Of a DNA stretch of 64,000 nucleotides, positions 12,646 to 24,230 are shown one piece after another. The notes under the pieces were generated by a model. The model was given only the letters and a program-made list of their open reading frames with translations, was not told the origin of the DNA and made no database searches. The position numbers and the translations under genes were made by a program. The stretch comes from Hedera helix. Taxonomy: Eukaryota; Streptophyta; Magnoliopsida; Apiales; Araliaceae. How positions within the stretch are numbered: the stretch's first letter is position 1; each line of letters starts with the position of its first letter. The stretch covers positions 7,485,309 to 7,549,308 of the forward strand of contig OX359282.1 in NCBI GenBank assembly GCA_947179155.2, in the 5' to 3' direction.

Positions 12646-12916
12646 AGGTCAAATTCAGATGATCACTCGGGATTTGGCCAAAATTCCATATGGCTACTTT
12701 CCGTTTAAAAATGTACACAAAAAGTCCTGGATGAAAGGTTACAATACTGTAATGTACAATAATTTCAAAGTAACACAAAAAGGGTGGAGTTATCTTGGAG
12801 GAAAAGCCAACATTTTTACTTAGCCACTACATGGGGGGTTTATGAGTCTATTTTTAAACGATAGGCGGTTATGTAAGATCTGTCAAAATTTTAGGTGGTC
12901 ATCTGAATTTTATCCT
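12646..12916. mobile_element. MULE-like MITE with ~75-bp TIRs
   Basis: The left arm starts AAATTCAGATGATCAC and the right arm, on the other strand, AAATTCAGATGACCAC. Similarity continues through CGTTTAAAAAT for about 75 bases. The body is 270 bp, without coding capacity. Long TIRs suggest a Mutator-like origin. Confidence 0.65.
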
Positions 12917-13128
12917 AAAATAAAATTGACTAGGATGCGCATGATTTGTAAATGTTAAATTTTGTTCATTGTGATTTACCTTTTAACCAAAGAATAAGGA
13001 AGACATATTCTTCCAATTTCCCCCTACTTTAATGAGGAAAGAAAATGAATCCCTTCATTTGGGTCTTCTCCAAAAGGAACACTGTATTTTTTTATCGCAA
13101 ACTTTCCTACCGTAGGGTAAACATATTT

Positions 13129-13905
13129 AGGTTGTGTTTAATAAAATTGGTTGTTAAGATCTGAACAGTTTAAACATCTGAATAATATAGAGTATCTGAA
13201 TAGAATTGTATCCGAATGAAAAAATATTGTTTGATAATTATTTTTTTCAAAATGCCTGAATAAAAATATTTTACTGTTTTACCTATATGCACAAAAGTAT
13301 TAAAAAAAAAAAAAAAGCAAGCGGCAGCAACGCTGCTTCTTCTTTGCCCCACCCCTGCTGTCCCCCTCCTCCTCCCCCAACCCTGCCCCACCCCCGTCGA
13401 CCCCTTCCTCCTATCCCAGCCCCGCTGTCCCTCTCCTCCTTTCCCATCCTCGTACCACCTTTGTCGTCCCTTTCCTCCTCCCCCTGCCCCATCCCCCACT
13501 GTCCCCCTCGTGCTCTCACATCCCCACCGTCTCCCTCCTCTTTTCTCTTCCACGCCCTCTCCCCTCCTCCACCGCCGTCCCCCTCCTCCTCCCTCGCGTG
13601 CCCCCCCCTTCTAGTGTTTGGTGATGGCGTGGTGATGGTGTGTTGTTTGGTGGCGATGGCATGGTGGTGGTGGTGTAGTGGCAGATCTAATTGAGGATAA
13701 TATAGAAAAATGATAATATTAAAAAGAATATTTTTGTCTAAAAAATAACAATGTTTATTTAGACTTGTTTCTTAATTATTTAGACTTGATTTTGTATCTT
13801 AACCGATTAAAAATATTAAGAGGAAACGAAATTTTTTTTTTTATCTCACTTATTGAATAAGAGATAGTCTATTAAAAACCAATATAAAGTAAACAAACAA
13901 CACCT
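13129..13905. mobile_element. Non-autonomous DNA element with an internal pyrimidine tract
   Basis: The left end AGGTTGTGTTTAATAAAATT and right end AGGTGTTGTTTGTTTACTTT (other strand) form imperfect inverted termini about 777 bp apart, with ATCTGAATA-type subterminal motifs. Between them lies a CT-only tract (13335-13612). No transposase is present. The open frames over the tract (13287-13694 and opposite strand) are low-complexity artefacts. Confidence 0.5.
13335..13612 (+). repeat. Pyrimidine-rich (CCCCTCCTCC) tract, ~280 bp
   Basis: Almost pure C/T on the plus strand with irregular repeats of CCCCTCCTCC and CCCCACCCC, in an otherwise AT-rich region. The complementary strand is G-rich. Confidence 0.9.
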
Positions 13906-14547
13906 TAATGGAGTTGGTACTACAGAAACTAGTGAGGGACTATAGTCTTATAACTCCTTGGATTTGCCCCATTGGGGCCCTTGGAGATCCTTCTTGTTGA
14001 TCCTGCTGTTTTTCTGTCTCTTGTGCTTCTCATATTTAGTTAATCAATAGTATCTTCTGAGAAAAAAACGTACTCCATTCTTCTCGAATTAAATATCACT
14101 TTTTAAGTCAAATTAATTATTTTTAAAATTAATAATTAAATATATATAAATATATTTTTAAATTATAAATATTGGGATTAGTAGTAAATCGTGAATACTT
14201 TCTTTTGATTATAATTTTTTTACCTATATTGTGGCAAACATTTAATTTTTAAAATGATCAATTTAATTTTAAAAAATCAAAATTAGACATTTAATTTGTA
14301 ATAGAGAAAATATTATCTCTGTACCAAAATATAGAATTAATATCCCCTTTTTAAAATTTATTTAAAATAATTTGTATTTAAAATTGATATAAATTAAATT
14401 AATATTAGACAATATAATTATAAAAATTAATAAATCACATTAATTTTAAATTTAAAAATATTTTTAATTACCTTTAAAAATTCAAATTTAATTGTATATT
14501 TTAAAACAAAAAATATATATATAAACTCAACAACCCATAATTTTATG
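13906..14547. other. Intergenic DNA with a Stowaway-like MITE
   Basis: Between 14073 and 14312 the left end CTCCATTCTTCTCGAATTAA and the right end (TATTTTCTCTATTACAAATT on the other strand) form TIRs next to TA, as in Stowaway/Mariner-type MITEs. The remainder is AT-rich with no gene. Confidence 0.5.
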
Positions 14548-14555
14548 GTGTCGTA

Positions 14556-14940
14556 TAGTGGTGCACAATTGGTCTGCGGTTCGATCTTGATCCGGCCTAT
14601 GCCCGGCCTGGTAAAAGCTTGGCCTGGTTAAGGCCCGGTCCGGCCTGGCTCGGCCTGAAGGCCTTGAACAGGTCATATTTATTTGGCTCAGATCTGGCCT
14701 GCCAAAAAGCCTGGCCTGAGGTCCGACCTGATTCACCTAAAGCCCGGCTCGACCTGTCAATTTTCTTTGATTCATGCATGTTTGTTTATATACGAATAAA
14801 TAAATTCATAAAAACACATTGAGTAATGTAATATATAAGATTTTTTCTTATCAAGCTAGTAATCTACACTTTTTGCAGAACTTTCATTGCATCTTCATTT
14901 TAATAAATACTTAGGTTAAAAACAAGAAAGTCATTTGTAA

Positions 14941-14973
<33 letters not shown>

Positions 14974-15377
14974 GATTGCGTTCATAAAAAATAAACTTTT
15001 TTATTAATGATAGTATAAAATAATACAATATCTTTAAAATTGTATATTATTTTAATTCATTATTGTAATTTATAAGTTGTAACTTGTAAGTTATAATACA
15101 TTATTTTTAATTAATACATTAATTAAATTTAAAATTTTAGTTGGTGTTTTTATAATATTTGAAATTATTAAAAAAAAATTGAATGGATCGGATAGGACGG
15201 GTCTGGCCTGACCTGACCCAAGGCCTGGCCTGCAGGCCTCGGCAGACCCTATTTTCAAGCGTCAAGCCCGGCCTGACCTGACTTACAGGCCGAAAGTCAA
15301 ATGTCCGGTCCGGCCTGATCAACAGTCAAGGTCTGACAGATTCAGATCAGGTCAAACTGATCTGTTGTGCATGACTA
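14556..15377. mobile_element. Non-autonomous hAT element with 8-bp target duplication
   Basis: Termini TAGTGGTGCACAATTGG (left) and TAGTCATGCACAACAG (right, other strand) are flanked by GTGTCGTA (14548-14555) and GTGTCGTG (15378-15385), an 8-bp duplication with one mismatch, as made by hAT transposases. Both subterminal regions (14580-14760 and 15180-15360) are crowded with GGCCTG/CAGGCC motifs; such motifs are typical transposase-binding clusters. The centre is AT-rich and holds an (ATA)n microsatellite at 14940-14968. No transposase gene remains. Confidence 0.85.
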
Positions 15378-16000
15378 GTGTCGTGCACACTCTCCCCTCT
15401 CTGACACATACAAACAAGTACAAAAAAAACATATAAAATCGCGAATCTAAAATTCATATTCTCTGTCTCATATTTTGCATTGTTCTTAGCTGTATTTATT
15501 TATGATTAATTTAGTCAGAGGCCAAGTATAGGGGGAACGCACTGTTGACCGACCTGTAGCATAGGTCTTCCATTTTGTTCTCAAGGGGGCCTCACTCAGG
15601 TGGGCAATATATTAAAAATTAAAATCATACCTCAAGCATTTTTACAACATTTTTCAACAATAGAAAAAACGTTGGTCTGTAAATAAACGTTTCAAACTCG
15701 CGTTTGGTCAGCTCAATGAAATATTTTTCGTTATGGCAATGAAAATAAATAAACACTTTAATTGGGTAATAACAATGATTGTAAAATCTAGAAGCCATGT
15801 ACATAAGACTATGTGTATTTATTTATATATATATTAGGGATAATTCGTGTTTGAATGTACGGTACAATTAATATAATAATTAAGTACTGTATTCAATATT
15901 TATAGATTGAAAATTTTAAAACTGTTGTGGATTCTCAGTTTTATAATAGAACTGAGAGTCTAACTATTAATACAAAAAGATTGATACTCAATCGAGTCAT
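15378..16000. other. Intergenic DNA
   Basis: AT-rich, no gene or clear element seen. Confidence 0.5.
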
Positions 16001-16004
16001 AGTA

Positions 16005-16046
<42 letters not shown>

Positions 16047-16188
16047 GTTGTTGTTGTTGTTGTTGTTGTTATTATTATTATTATTATTGTTATTATTATT
16101 ATTGTTATTATTATTATTATTATTATTATTGTTATTATTATTATTATTATAATTATTATTGTTATTATTATTATTATTATGATTACTA

Positions 16189-16246
<58 letters not shown>

Positions 16247-16395
16247 ATATAGTGGTGAATTTGATTTGGACGAAAAATGTGAGTGGATAGATTTTTGAAA
16301 AAAATATGTTGAATTAAGTGAAAAAATAAGAGATAGATTAGTGACCGTTGGATGTTGAAACCTTGGGATTTGAGCTGCTCTGTTTTATATTATAG

Positions 16396-16446
<51 letters not shown>

Positions 16447-16786
16447 TATTATTATTATTACTATTACTATTACTATTATTATGATTATTACTATTATTAT
16501 ATTAATTATAATTATTATTATTATATTGTAGTGGTATATTTGATTTGGGCGGGAAATATGAGTGGATAGATTTTTGAAAAAAAAGATGTTGAATTGGGAG
16601 AGATAAATTAGTGATCGTTGGATGTTGAAGCCCCAAATAATTTTAGACTGTTGAATGTTGAAGTCTAAATTGATTTGAGACCGTTGGATACTGAAACTTT
16701 AGGATTTGAGCCGATCTGTTTTATATTATAAATTTCTATTATTATAATTATTATTATTATTATTGTTATTATTATTATTATTACTA

Positions 16787-16828
<42 letters not shown>

Positions 16829-17046
16829 GTGGTGAATTTGATTTGGACGAAAAATGTGAGTGGATAGATTTTAAAAAAATAAAGATGTTGAATTGGGGGG
16901 GGGGGGGAATAAGAGATAGATTAGTGAGCGTTAGATGTTGAAATTCCATATAATTTTAGATTGATAGATATTGAAGCCTAAATTAATTTGAGATCGTTAG
17001 ATATTAAAGTCTTAAAATTTGAACCGCTCTATTTTATATTATAGAT
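16001..17046. repeat. Compound (TTA)n / minisatellite array
   Basis: (TTA)n tracts with TTG and TTC variants (16001-16245, ~16396-16515, ~16738-16824) alternate with three copies of a unique-looking unit that starts ATAGTGGTGAATTTGATTTG and ends near GCTCTGTTTTATATTATA (about 16249-16396, 16527-16737, 16823-17046). The second and third copies carry an extra internal duplication of the ACCGTTGGATGTTGAA segment. Open frames of poly-Ile/Val or poly-Asn here are microsatellite translations. Confidence 0.9.
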
Positions 17047-17914
17047 ATTTATTCTCTTATTATCAAACTTTCAGTGTGTTTTATAATAAAGGGTTCAAAT
17101 GACTCCTAGATTAATTAGCAAACAAATTGTACTTCTCTCTTTTTTTTTTTTGGGTGCATTTAAGGGTACAGTCCAGAAAAAACTATAAATGCATTTAAGG
17201 AGTAATTATATTCATAATATCTTTATTTAGGAATTTACCTAATTTATTTAGGGATGATAAAGAATATAAATACTCAACTCCTACCACTCGTTTAACTAAA
17301 TAGTAAATAGTCTGCACATTGATTCTCTTCTATCTAACAATGCATCAAGGTACAACGTCAATCTCTATTTATCAGCTCATGAAGCCTTCAAATTATAGAG
17401 AAATTCGGGTCCTCAGGAGACATAATAGCAACATACAAAAGGACTGCTCGCAAATTGAATTCACACTCCACCTTTGGATACCCTTGGTTCCAAGCAATCT
17501 CTAAACCCCACCAAATAGGCCATAAATCCGCAACAGTATTGAAACTAATGTAAATATTAAACATAAAAGTGATAAAACCAACCTGTTAATCATCAAGATA
17601 ATCTCTAATTTGCATTTATCTCAATTTAGTATTGCATTTATATCATTTTATTATTGCACTTATCTCATTAAAATTTACTCTGACACTTGGGTGATATTCT
17701 ATTATCTTTGGTCTTAAAAAGGTATATTGAGTTGAGTGTTATTTAATTATAAAAATAAGAAATAAATAAAAATAAATAAATAACCGTTTCCTGTAGCTCT
17801 AGTCCCTAGGGTCTGGACTGGGTCTTCCCATTTTCAATTACGGCTCGTTCTCTACTGCTGCCCAGTCCGAGACTAGCAATCATACCTGCATATATTAACC
17901 GCAAATATTTAATA
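17047..17914. other. Intergenic DNA
   Basis: No gene supported. The open frame at 17319-17504 has no recognisable similarity and no codon support. Confidence 0.5.
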
Positions 17915-18174
17915 CTTCTCCTGTTCCAAATTAAAATTGTTGCTCGACTTTTTGAATTTTAATTTGAGATATATTTAAATTTAAAATTAAGATAATTTAT
18001 TAAAAATTATGAAATAATAAATCTTATGATGAATAGTATTTTAAAAATAATTTACAATAGTTATCATTATATTAACTAAAATTAATAAAAACTATGTCAA
18101 TTTTAAGTTTAAAAATGTTTAAAATTAATTTTTAAAAAAATTAATTATTATCTTATAATTTTGAGCAGAGGGAG
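17915..18174. mobile_element. Stowaway-like MITE
   Basis: The left end CTTCTCCTGTTCCAAATTAA follows TA, and the right end TTGAGCAGAGGGAG precedes TA. The pair forms the CTCCCTCTG-type TIRs of plant Stowaway MITEs around a 260-bp AT-rich body. Confidence 0.7.
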
Positions 18175-19616
18175 TACTAAGGAAAATGATATACTCTTTA
18201 TTTCATAGTAATAGTCATTTTAGTTTCATGCACACATTAAAAATGTCATTTAATACTTACTATTTATTAATAATTAAAATTTGTATAAAATTTCAGCACT
18301 ACCCCTTTATGAGAAGTTAGAAACTACTATTATAAGATAGAGAATTTCTTGAAAAATGAGAGATTCTTGGGGTAATATAAGAAAATAAATAATTTATTCT
18401 CCTAAAAACGTACAAGCAACAAATAAATTGAAACAATTTTTTCTTGTAAAAAAAACTCTATTATTATGGAATCTAAGATACTTTATGTATGGATTTTTTT
18501 TTTTATCGTCATGACGTGAATAAGTGTGAGTAATAACTCTTTTAGAAATATATTTAATATGCTGGGTCATCTTTATTATTCAAATCTCATATATTATTAT
18601 TTTTCACAATTATAATTTAACAAAAAACTTTTACAATATATATCAAGATTCTAATACTAATCACGTTTTAGGCAATTTAAGGAAGGAATTTCTCATTTTT
18701 GAAGCATATAAAAGAAAATGAAACCCTTCTTTCACATGTTGAAACTCCGACGTATAAAGAGAATAGGAATACCGTCCAACCAATCCAAGTTACTTGAGCG
18801 ATCGGCTAAGAAAATAGATAAAGATTAGATTGATCATAATTTTTTGAACTTATTAATAAGAAAAATTCGACTTGAACTCGCAATAAAAAAGTCATCTTTC
18901 AAAAGAGAATTCCCCCCCCCCCGCGGGGATATTTAAGTCATTTTTTATGAGACTGGAAGTATCATCCTTAACTCTAGGCTGTAGGCTGTTATAAGAGGAG
19001 AGAATGAGTTGTTACTTGATATACATGGTTGGTGAGACTCGAAGCACCATTAAGAACATATGACTGTGAATTTCCTGCTGAACTACACTTCTTTGTGAGG
19101 TATTCCCTCTATTTCAAAATAAATAAATAAATTCATAATCAATTTACTAAGTCTTAACATTCAAAATTAGTGTAACTTCATTTAATTTTAATAATTTAAT
19201 AGTTACTATTTAACAATAAGTGCAAAATTATTATTTTAAAAACTAAAATAATTTACATCTTGAATTTTACAATTTTAAAAAATAATTATAATTAAATCAA
19301 ATATAGCTCTTTCTGCGAAAGAGAAGGAGTTGGTATTTTTTTACTTAGGAAATAGAGTTTTCCTAGGACCAAATAGTTCAACTTGGATCAGATTTCAATC
19401 CATTTACATATATGAATTTGTACCATATAGGCCAGTGGCATTCCCTAAATAGTAATAAGGTGTTAGGCTATGATTTGTCTTGGGAATCAGCGGAAGGTTC
19501 AGCCCCTACCAAATCGCATAATGATTGATCAAGACTACTGCGTTTGTGAGTGAGGGATGGGATGGAGAAGAAAAAATATAGAAAGGGTTGGGGAAGAGAT
19601 TTTTTTTTTTTTTTTT
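18175..19616. other. Intergenic DNA with MITE remnants
   Basis: No gene. A second Stowaway-like candidate lies at about 19103-19331 (left TTCCCTCTATTTCAAAAT, right end ACTCCTTCTCTTTCGC on the other strand). A C10 run is at ~18912-18921. Confidence 0.45.
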
Positions 19617-19924
19617 GGGTCATGTTTGTGAGTTTTATAGAAAAGAAGGGATGTGATAAGACTTTAATTAAATTTTTTATTATTTGTGAATTTAGAAGTA
19701 GGAAAGTGAAGAAAAATGATTCTTATTTTTAAACTATACTATTATTATATTACTCTTATGTATATAAATATAATAAATGATATGATTTAGTAATGTAAAA
19801 TATCTCACTTTTCAATTCTTCTAAATCCTCCTACTTTTGAGGGGTGAAATTTTGAGCCAAAAATTGAATTAAGTTACTTCCAAATCCATTCATTTCCTCC
19901 CTAAAACAACTCACTAACATGGGA
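19617..19924. mobile_element. MITE with GTCATGTTTGTGAGTT termini
   Basis: The left arm CATGTTTGTGAGTTTTATAG and the right arm CATGTTAGTGAGTTGTTTTA (other strand) match over about 35 bases with mismatches, enclosing ~300 bp of AT-rich DNA. Superfamily unclear. Confidence 0.6.
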
Positions 19925-20819
19925 TTTGACGGAATTTTAATTAGTTTTCCTTCTCTTCCTCTCAAATAAAAATTTAAAAACACAGTAACTGACTAAATTT
20001 CAATATTGGTTAATCCAATAAAAGGGTAAAAAAAATTCGAATAATTTCCCGTGGGAAACTGATATTTTTATATGAGATTTTGATATTTTCACATGTAGAT
20101 CCCACTAAAAGTGTTGTCATAGATGTATAACGACAGATAAACTATGGGTCCTACATGTAAAAATATTAAAATTTTATGTGAAAATATCAATTTTCTTTCC
20201 CGTTGACTGACAGTTATGCTCTAATTATGTGTCAACATAGAGAAAATAATACGTGCAATTGTATTTTTTAAATTAGACCATGCATTATTTTTCTTTATTA
20301 GTGTACAATTTTCTTTGTCAATATACAATCAGTGTAAAATTGTTTTCGAGTTTTTTTGGAAAGAAGAATTTTTTCTTTCTATCTCTTCCCTTCCCCCAAA
20401 TCAAAACTCACAAACAGATGTACACATTAAATTACTAGTAAAAAACAAAACCGTAGATCCAATTATAAAATCATTGTGTAGTAGTATCTTGTGACATCCA
20501 AACTTTATCCTATTTAAATTTCTAAAGAAGTAATACAAATTGTTGTATATCCGACTTTATTGCCCAAAAATAACAATTTTGTAGAAAAAAAAAAAGAGGA
20601 AAATTTTGAAAGTAGGCGACAATTTAAGGAGGAATAGTTATATATATTTACAGGAAAATGATGTATAGCTAAACTTGGATATGAAGCGTTACCCTTTTTT
20701 TTGTTGCTAAATTAATTACATTTTTTGTGGTACTATTATTTCATTGCGAAATTATAATCAATATAAAATATTTCAATTATGTTTGCATTGTGCCAATCTA
20801 AGATGGGATTGTTAAAAAC
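19925..20819. other. Intergenic DNA with a hairpin
   Basis: A ~55-bp inverted repeat at 20053-20200 (GGGAAACTGATATTTTTATA left, its inverse right) carries the TGATATTTTCACA end sequence also seen at 36836-37003, so both may belong to one small MITE family. No gene. Confidence 0.5.
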
Positions 20820-21065
20820 CAATCAGATCCGGCCTTAGAGGCTTTGAAAAGGCTAGCCTTGGTCCAGTGACCAATCATATCTTCAAAAGTCTAGGTTTTA
20901 AATACAAAGCTCCAGCTTGTTTCGGTTAAAAGCCCGGCTTGATTCAATATACACATGAAAAATCCGGCTTGATTCAACCTACCCATGAAAAGCCAGACTT
21001 GATTAGGCTAAAAAACCGGGTTGATCAAAATACAAATGAAAATCAAGCCGACCATACAAATGAAG
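20820..21065. repeat. Short tandem array of CCGGCTTGATT units; hAT-like remnant
   Basis: About three and a half units of ~30 bp, each with CCGGCTTGATT followed by CCATGAAAA-like sequence, next to GGCCTTAGAGGCTTTGAA. The composition resembles the subterminal clusters of the hAT elements at 14556 and 45448. No termini found. Confidence 0.5.
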
Positions 21066-21418
21066 CGTTAGTGCGTTACCCTTTTAACCCAGTAGTAGCC
21101 AAGAAGGTCAAATCGTGTGGATAAAATGTTTTCATTCACAATATTGTTTGACCAGAATGAGATGAGAGAGAGATAGTTCAAATAGGGACTTAATTTTTTT
21201 TATTTGGTCGGTCTTCATCTGCTCAACTATTTGCATCATCTTGCATATAATTGTGTGAATGATTGATATTCTTAACCCTTGAATCTTGTAATGGACGATA
21301 ACAAATACGTTATAAAAGTAATGATCCATATCCAGTTTTAAATGTGAATCAGTCACCACATACACATACGTGTGTCTCTCTTTCTCCCTCTCTATATATA
21401 TATAGCAAATTGATCATG
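21066..21418. other. Intergenic DNA
   Basis: No gene or element recognised; short TATATA run near 21393-21404. Confidence 0.4.
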
Positions 21419-23557
21419 GGTAAGCGTTAATTAGAGATACTATTTTAATTAACTGACCTCTCACCGTTCATTACAAGATTTAATGGATAAGAAGAGACCT
21501 TACTGTTAGTCCTAGTAGGAAGAATTTTTTGGCATGACTGCTAATTCTAATAGTTGCCAGACAGACTACGTCGTTTTGGTTTTGACCTGGTCACATGTAA
21601 GAGAAGTAGTCTGAGAAAATTTTCACTAACTGCTACTCCTAAATACGGCCAGGCTAAATTTAAAGTACTTAAATTTTTTCCCCATGAAATTCAATACATG
21701 TAAAAGGTTTATATTGATATACTAAATAACTTCTAAATTATATACATGTACTAAATATCATATTAATTATCAATTTAAAATGAATTAACAAAATTAAATT
21801 TGAATTATATACATATTATATATTGGGATTTGGATACCCATGATTTATGAGATTAATCACTTCTATAGTTATCTATTGATTTAAAAGTAATAAAAATTAT
21901 ATTATATAGTTTTAAATTTTTATAAATATTTTAAAATTTAAAATACCAACTTCTATAAATCATTTATTTTTATATATTCCTTACCAAAATTCTAACAAAA
22001 TAATTCATTCATTTAAAATATGATCAAATTTAATTTTGTTAATTCATTTTAAATTTATAATTAATATGATATTTAGTACATATAGAAATAATTTAGTACA
22101 TCTATATAAATTAGAATAACCTCCTACATGTATTGAATCTCATGGAAAAAAAATTTAAAGTATTTTGGGTTTGACCTGGTCGCATGTAAGAGAAGCGACA
22201 AGGGAAAACGACGTCATTTTCTCTAGCCGCTACTCCTACGTGCGGCCAAGCCAAAATCAAAACGACATAGTCTGTCTGACCGCTACTAGGACTAGCGGTC
22301 AGGCCAAAAAATCCTCATTGACCGCTACTAGTGTAAGACCCCGAATTTTATGAAATACAAAATTTAATTTTTCTTCATATATTTTTTTTTGAAACAGTAA
22401 GTGGTTAAATCGATCAAGTTAAAAGTTAAGGATGTTATCTGCAAATTTTATTTTGTCGGACAATATTCGCTTTGTCGGGGAATATTCGTTTGGTCGGGGG
22501 AATATTCGTCTCGTACGACGGCGCCGAAATAACAAATTATTGGTGGACCCCACAACGGAATATTTGTCGGATATAGAAAACGACAGAAATAACCTTTTTA
22601 AATAAAAATAGTCAACGGAACTGTTAAAATACCGGTGATAAAAGAATAGTAGCATACGGTAGTTATTGGTATTTTCTGTAGCACTCGGTACTCTACAGTA
22701 ACACACGGTATTGCATAGTGTCTCATATTATTGGTCTGATAATTGACACCGTAACTGTTACGTATCATTTCATCGATAATTGTCACTGCATAATATTTTA
22801 TATTATCAATTCAATAATTGTTGTTACACAGTATTTTGCATTATTGATTTAATAATTGTCATTACACTGTATTTTATATCATTGAGTCAATAATTGTTGT
22901 TGCACTGTTTTTAAAATTATTGAACCTAATAATTGTCACAGTAACATATGCACAGTAATTCACATTATTGAATCAATAATTGTCATTACACAGTAACGTA
23001 TGCTTTATTTTACATTATTGTTATCTCTATTATGATGTTATTTAAACAGTTGTATTTCATTAATTTATTGACTTGATATCTAAGAGCTAACTATACTGTA
23101 TTTATAACAATTAGTCATAATAATTGAATTGATAAAGTTATTTGTTTATAATATAAAGTTAGGTGATTATTAGGTGATATGAAATGAATTGTGTAGATTA
23201 AAGTGTGAATTATTGTTGAATAATTGAATTGATTTGTTTATAATATAAAGTTAGGTGATTATTATGTGATATGAAATGAATGGTGTAGATTAAAGTGTGA
23301 ATTATTGTTGAATAATTGAATTGATTTGTTTATAATATAAAGTTAGGTGATTATTAGGTAATATGAAATGAATTGTGTAGATTAAAGTGTGAATTATTAT
23401 TGAATAATTGAATTAATTTGTTTATAATATAAAGTTAGGTGATATGAAATGAATGGTGTAGATTAAAGATAATATAAAATTTGAAATGGATGGTGTAGAT
23501 TAAAAGATGATTTTTTTAAATGAATGGTTTAGATTAAAGGAATGATAAGATTTTTGG

Positions 23558-23567
23558 CTATAAATAG
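23558..23567 (+). promoter_or_regulatory. LTR TATA box
   Basis: CTATAAATAG, about 1.2 kb into the 5' LTR. It is the likely promoter of the element RNA; the CT-rich stretch at 23606-23630 would lie near the RNA start. Confidence 0.7.
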
Positions 23568-23749
23568 AAGCCTTAACTTAAGGATTTTTCATAAACTTCC
23601 TTACTTGTTCTTTCTTTCTCTCTCTAAATACTTCTTGTGAAAGTTCTCTCTAAGTGTGCTTAAGTCATCTTGAGTATTTGTGAAGATCTATAAGTATACG
23701 TGTACTGTTCAAGTTAATCAACCTCATTTAAATCAATATCCAGTCACGT

Positions 23750-24230
23750 GTTGAGGTAAGGGATACCATCTTTTTTATCTTCCATTATTCAAACGTACTA
23801 TGGTAAGGGATGTCATTTTCTTTCATACTCTTAAATTTACTACTCGTAAGGAATATCATTCTTTTCACACTCTTAAATTTATTACGGTAAGGAATGTCAT
23901 TTTCTTTTCTTACTTGTAAGAAAAATTATTTTCTTTCATACTCTTAACCCTATTATGGTAAGGGATGTCATTTTCTTTCATACTCTTAAATTTACTACTC
24001 GTAAGGAATATCATTCTTTTCACACTCTTAAATTTATTACGGTAAGAAATGTCATTTTCTTTTCTTACTTGTAAGAAAAATTATTTTCTTTCATACTCTT
24101 AACCCTATTATGGTAAGGGATGTCATTTTCTTTCATACTCTTAAATTTACTACTCGTAAGGAATATCATTCTTTTCACACTCTTAAATTTATTACGGTAA
24201 GGAATGTCATTTTCTTTTCTTACCATCTTT
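23750..24230 (+). repeat. ~155-bp tandem repeat array inside the LTR
   Basis: About 2.7 units built from GGTAAGGGATGTCATTTTC, CTACTCGTAAGGAATATC and TTACGGTAAGGAATGTC blocks. It is flanked on both sides by ACCATCTTTTT(T/C)ATCTTCC and ATTCAAACGTACTATGG. The corresponding array in the 3' LTR is at ~31270-31795. The LTR at 1-1665 has a single flank copy and no array. Confidence 0.9.

Noticed and set aside
13287..13694. Open frames on both strands over the pyrimidine tract (Pro/Ser-rich or Gly/Arg-rich products)
   Set aside because: The composition comes entirely from the CT-only repeat; no domain, start context or splice support.
15927..16247. Open frame of poly-Ile/Val/Leu
   Set aside because: Translation of the (TTA)n/(TTG)n microsatellite.
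17319..17504. 61-codon open frame
   Set aside because: No family resemblance, no codon or splice support.
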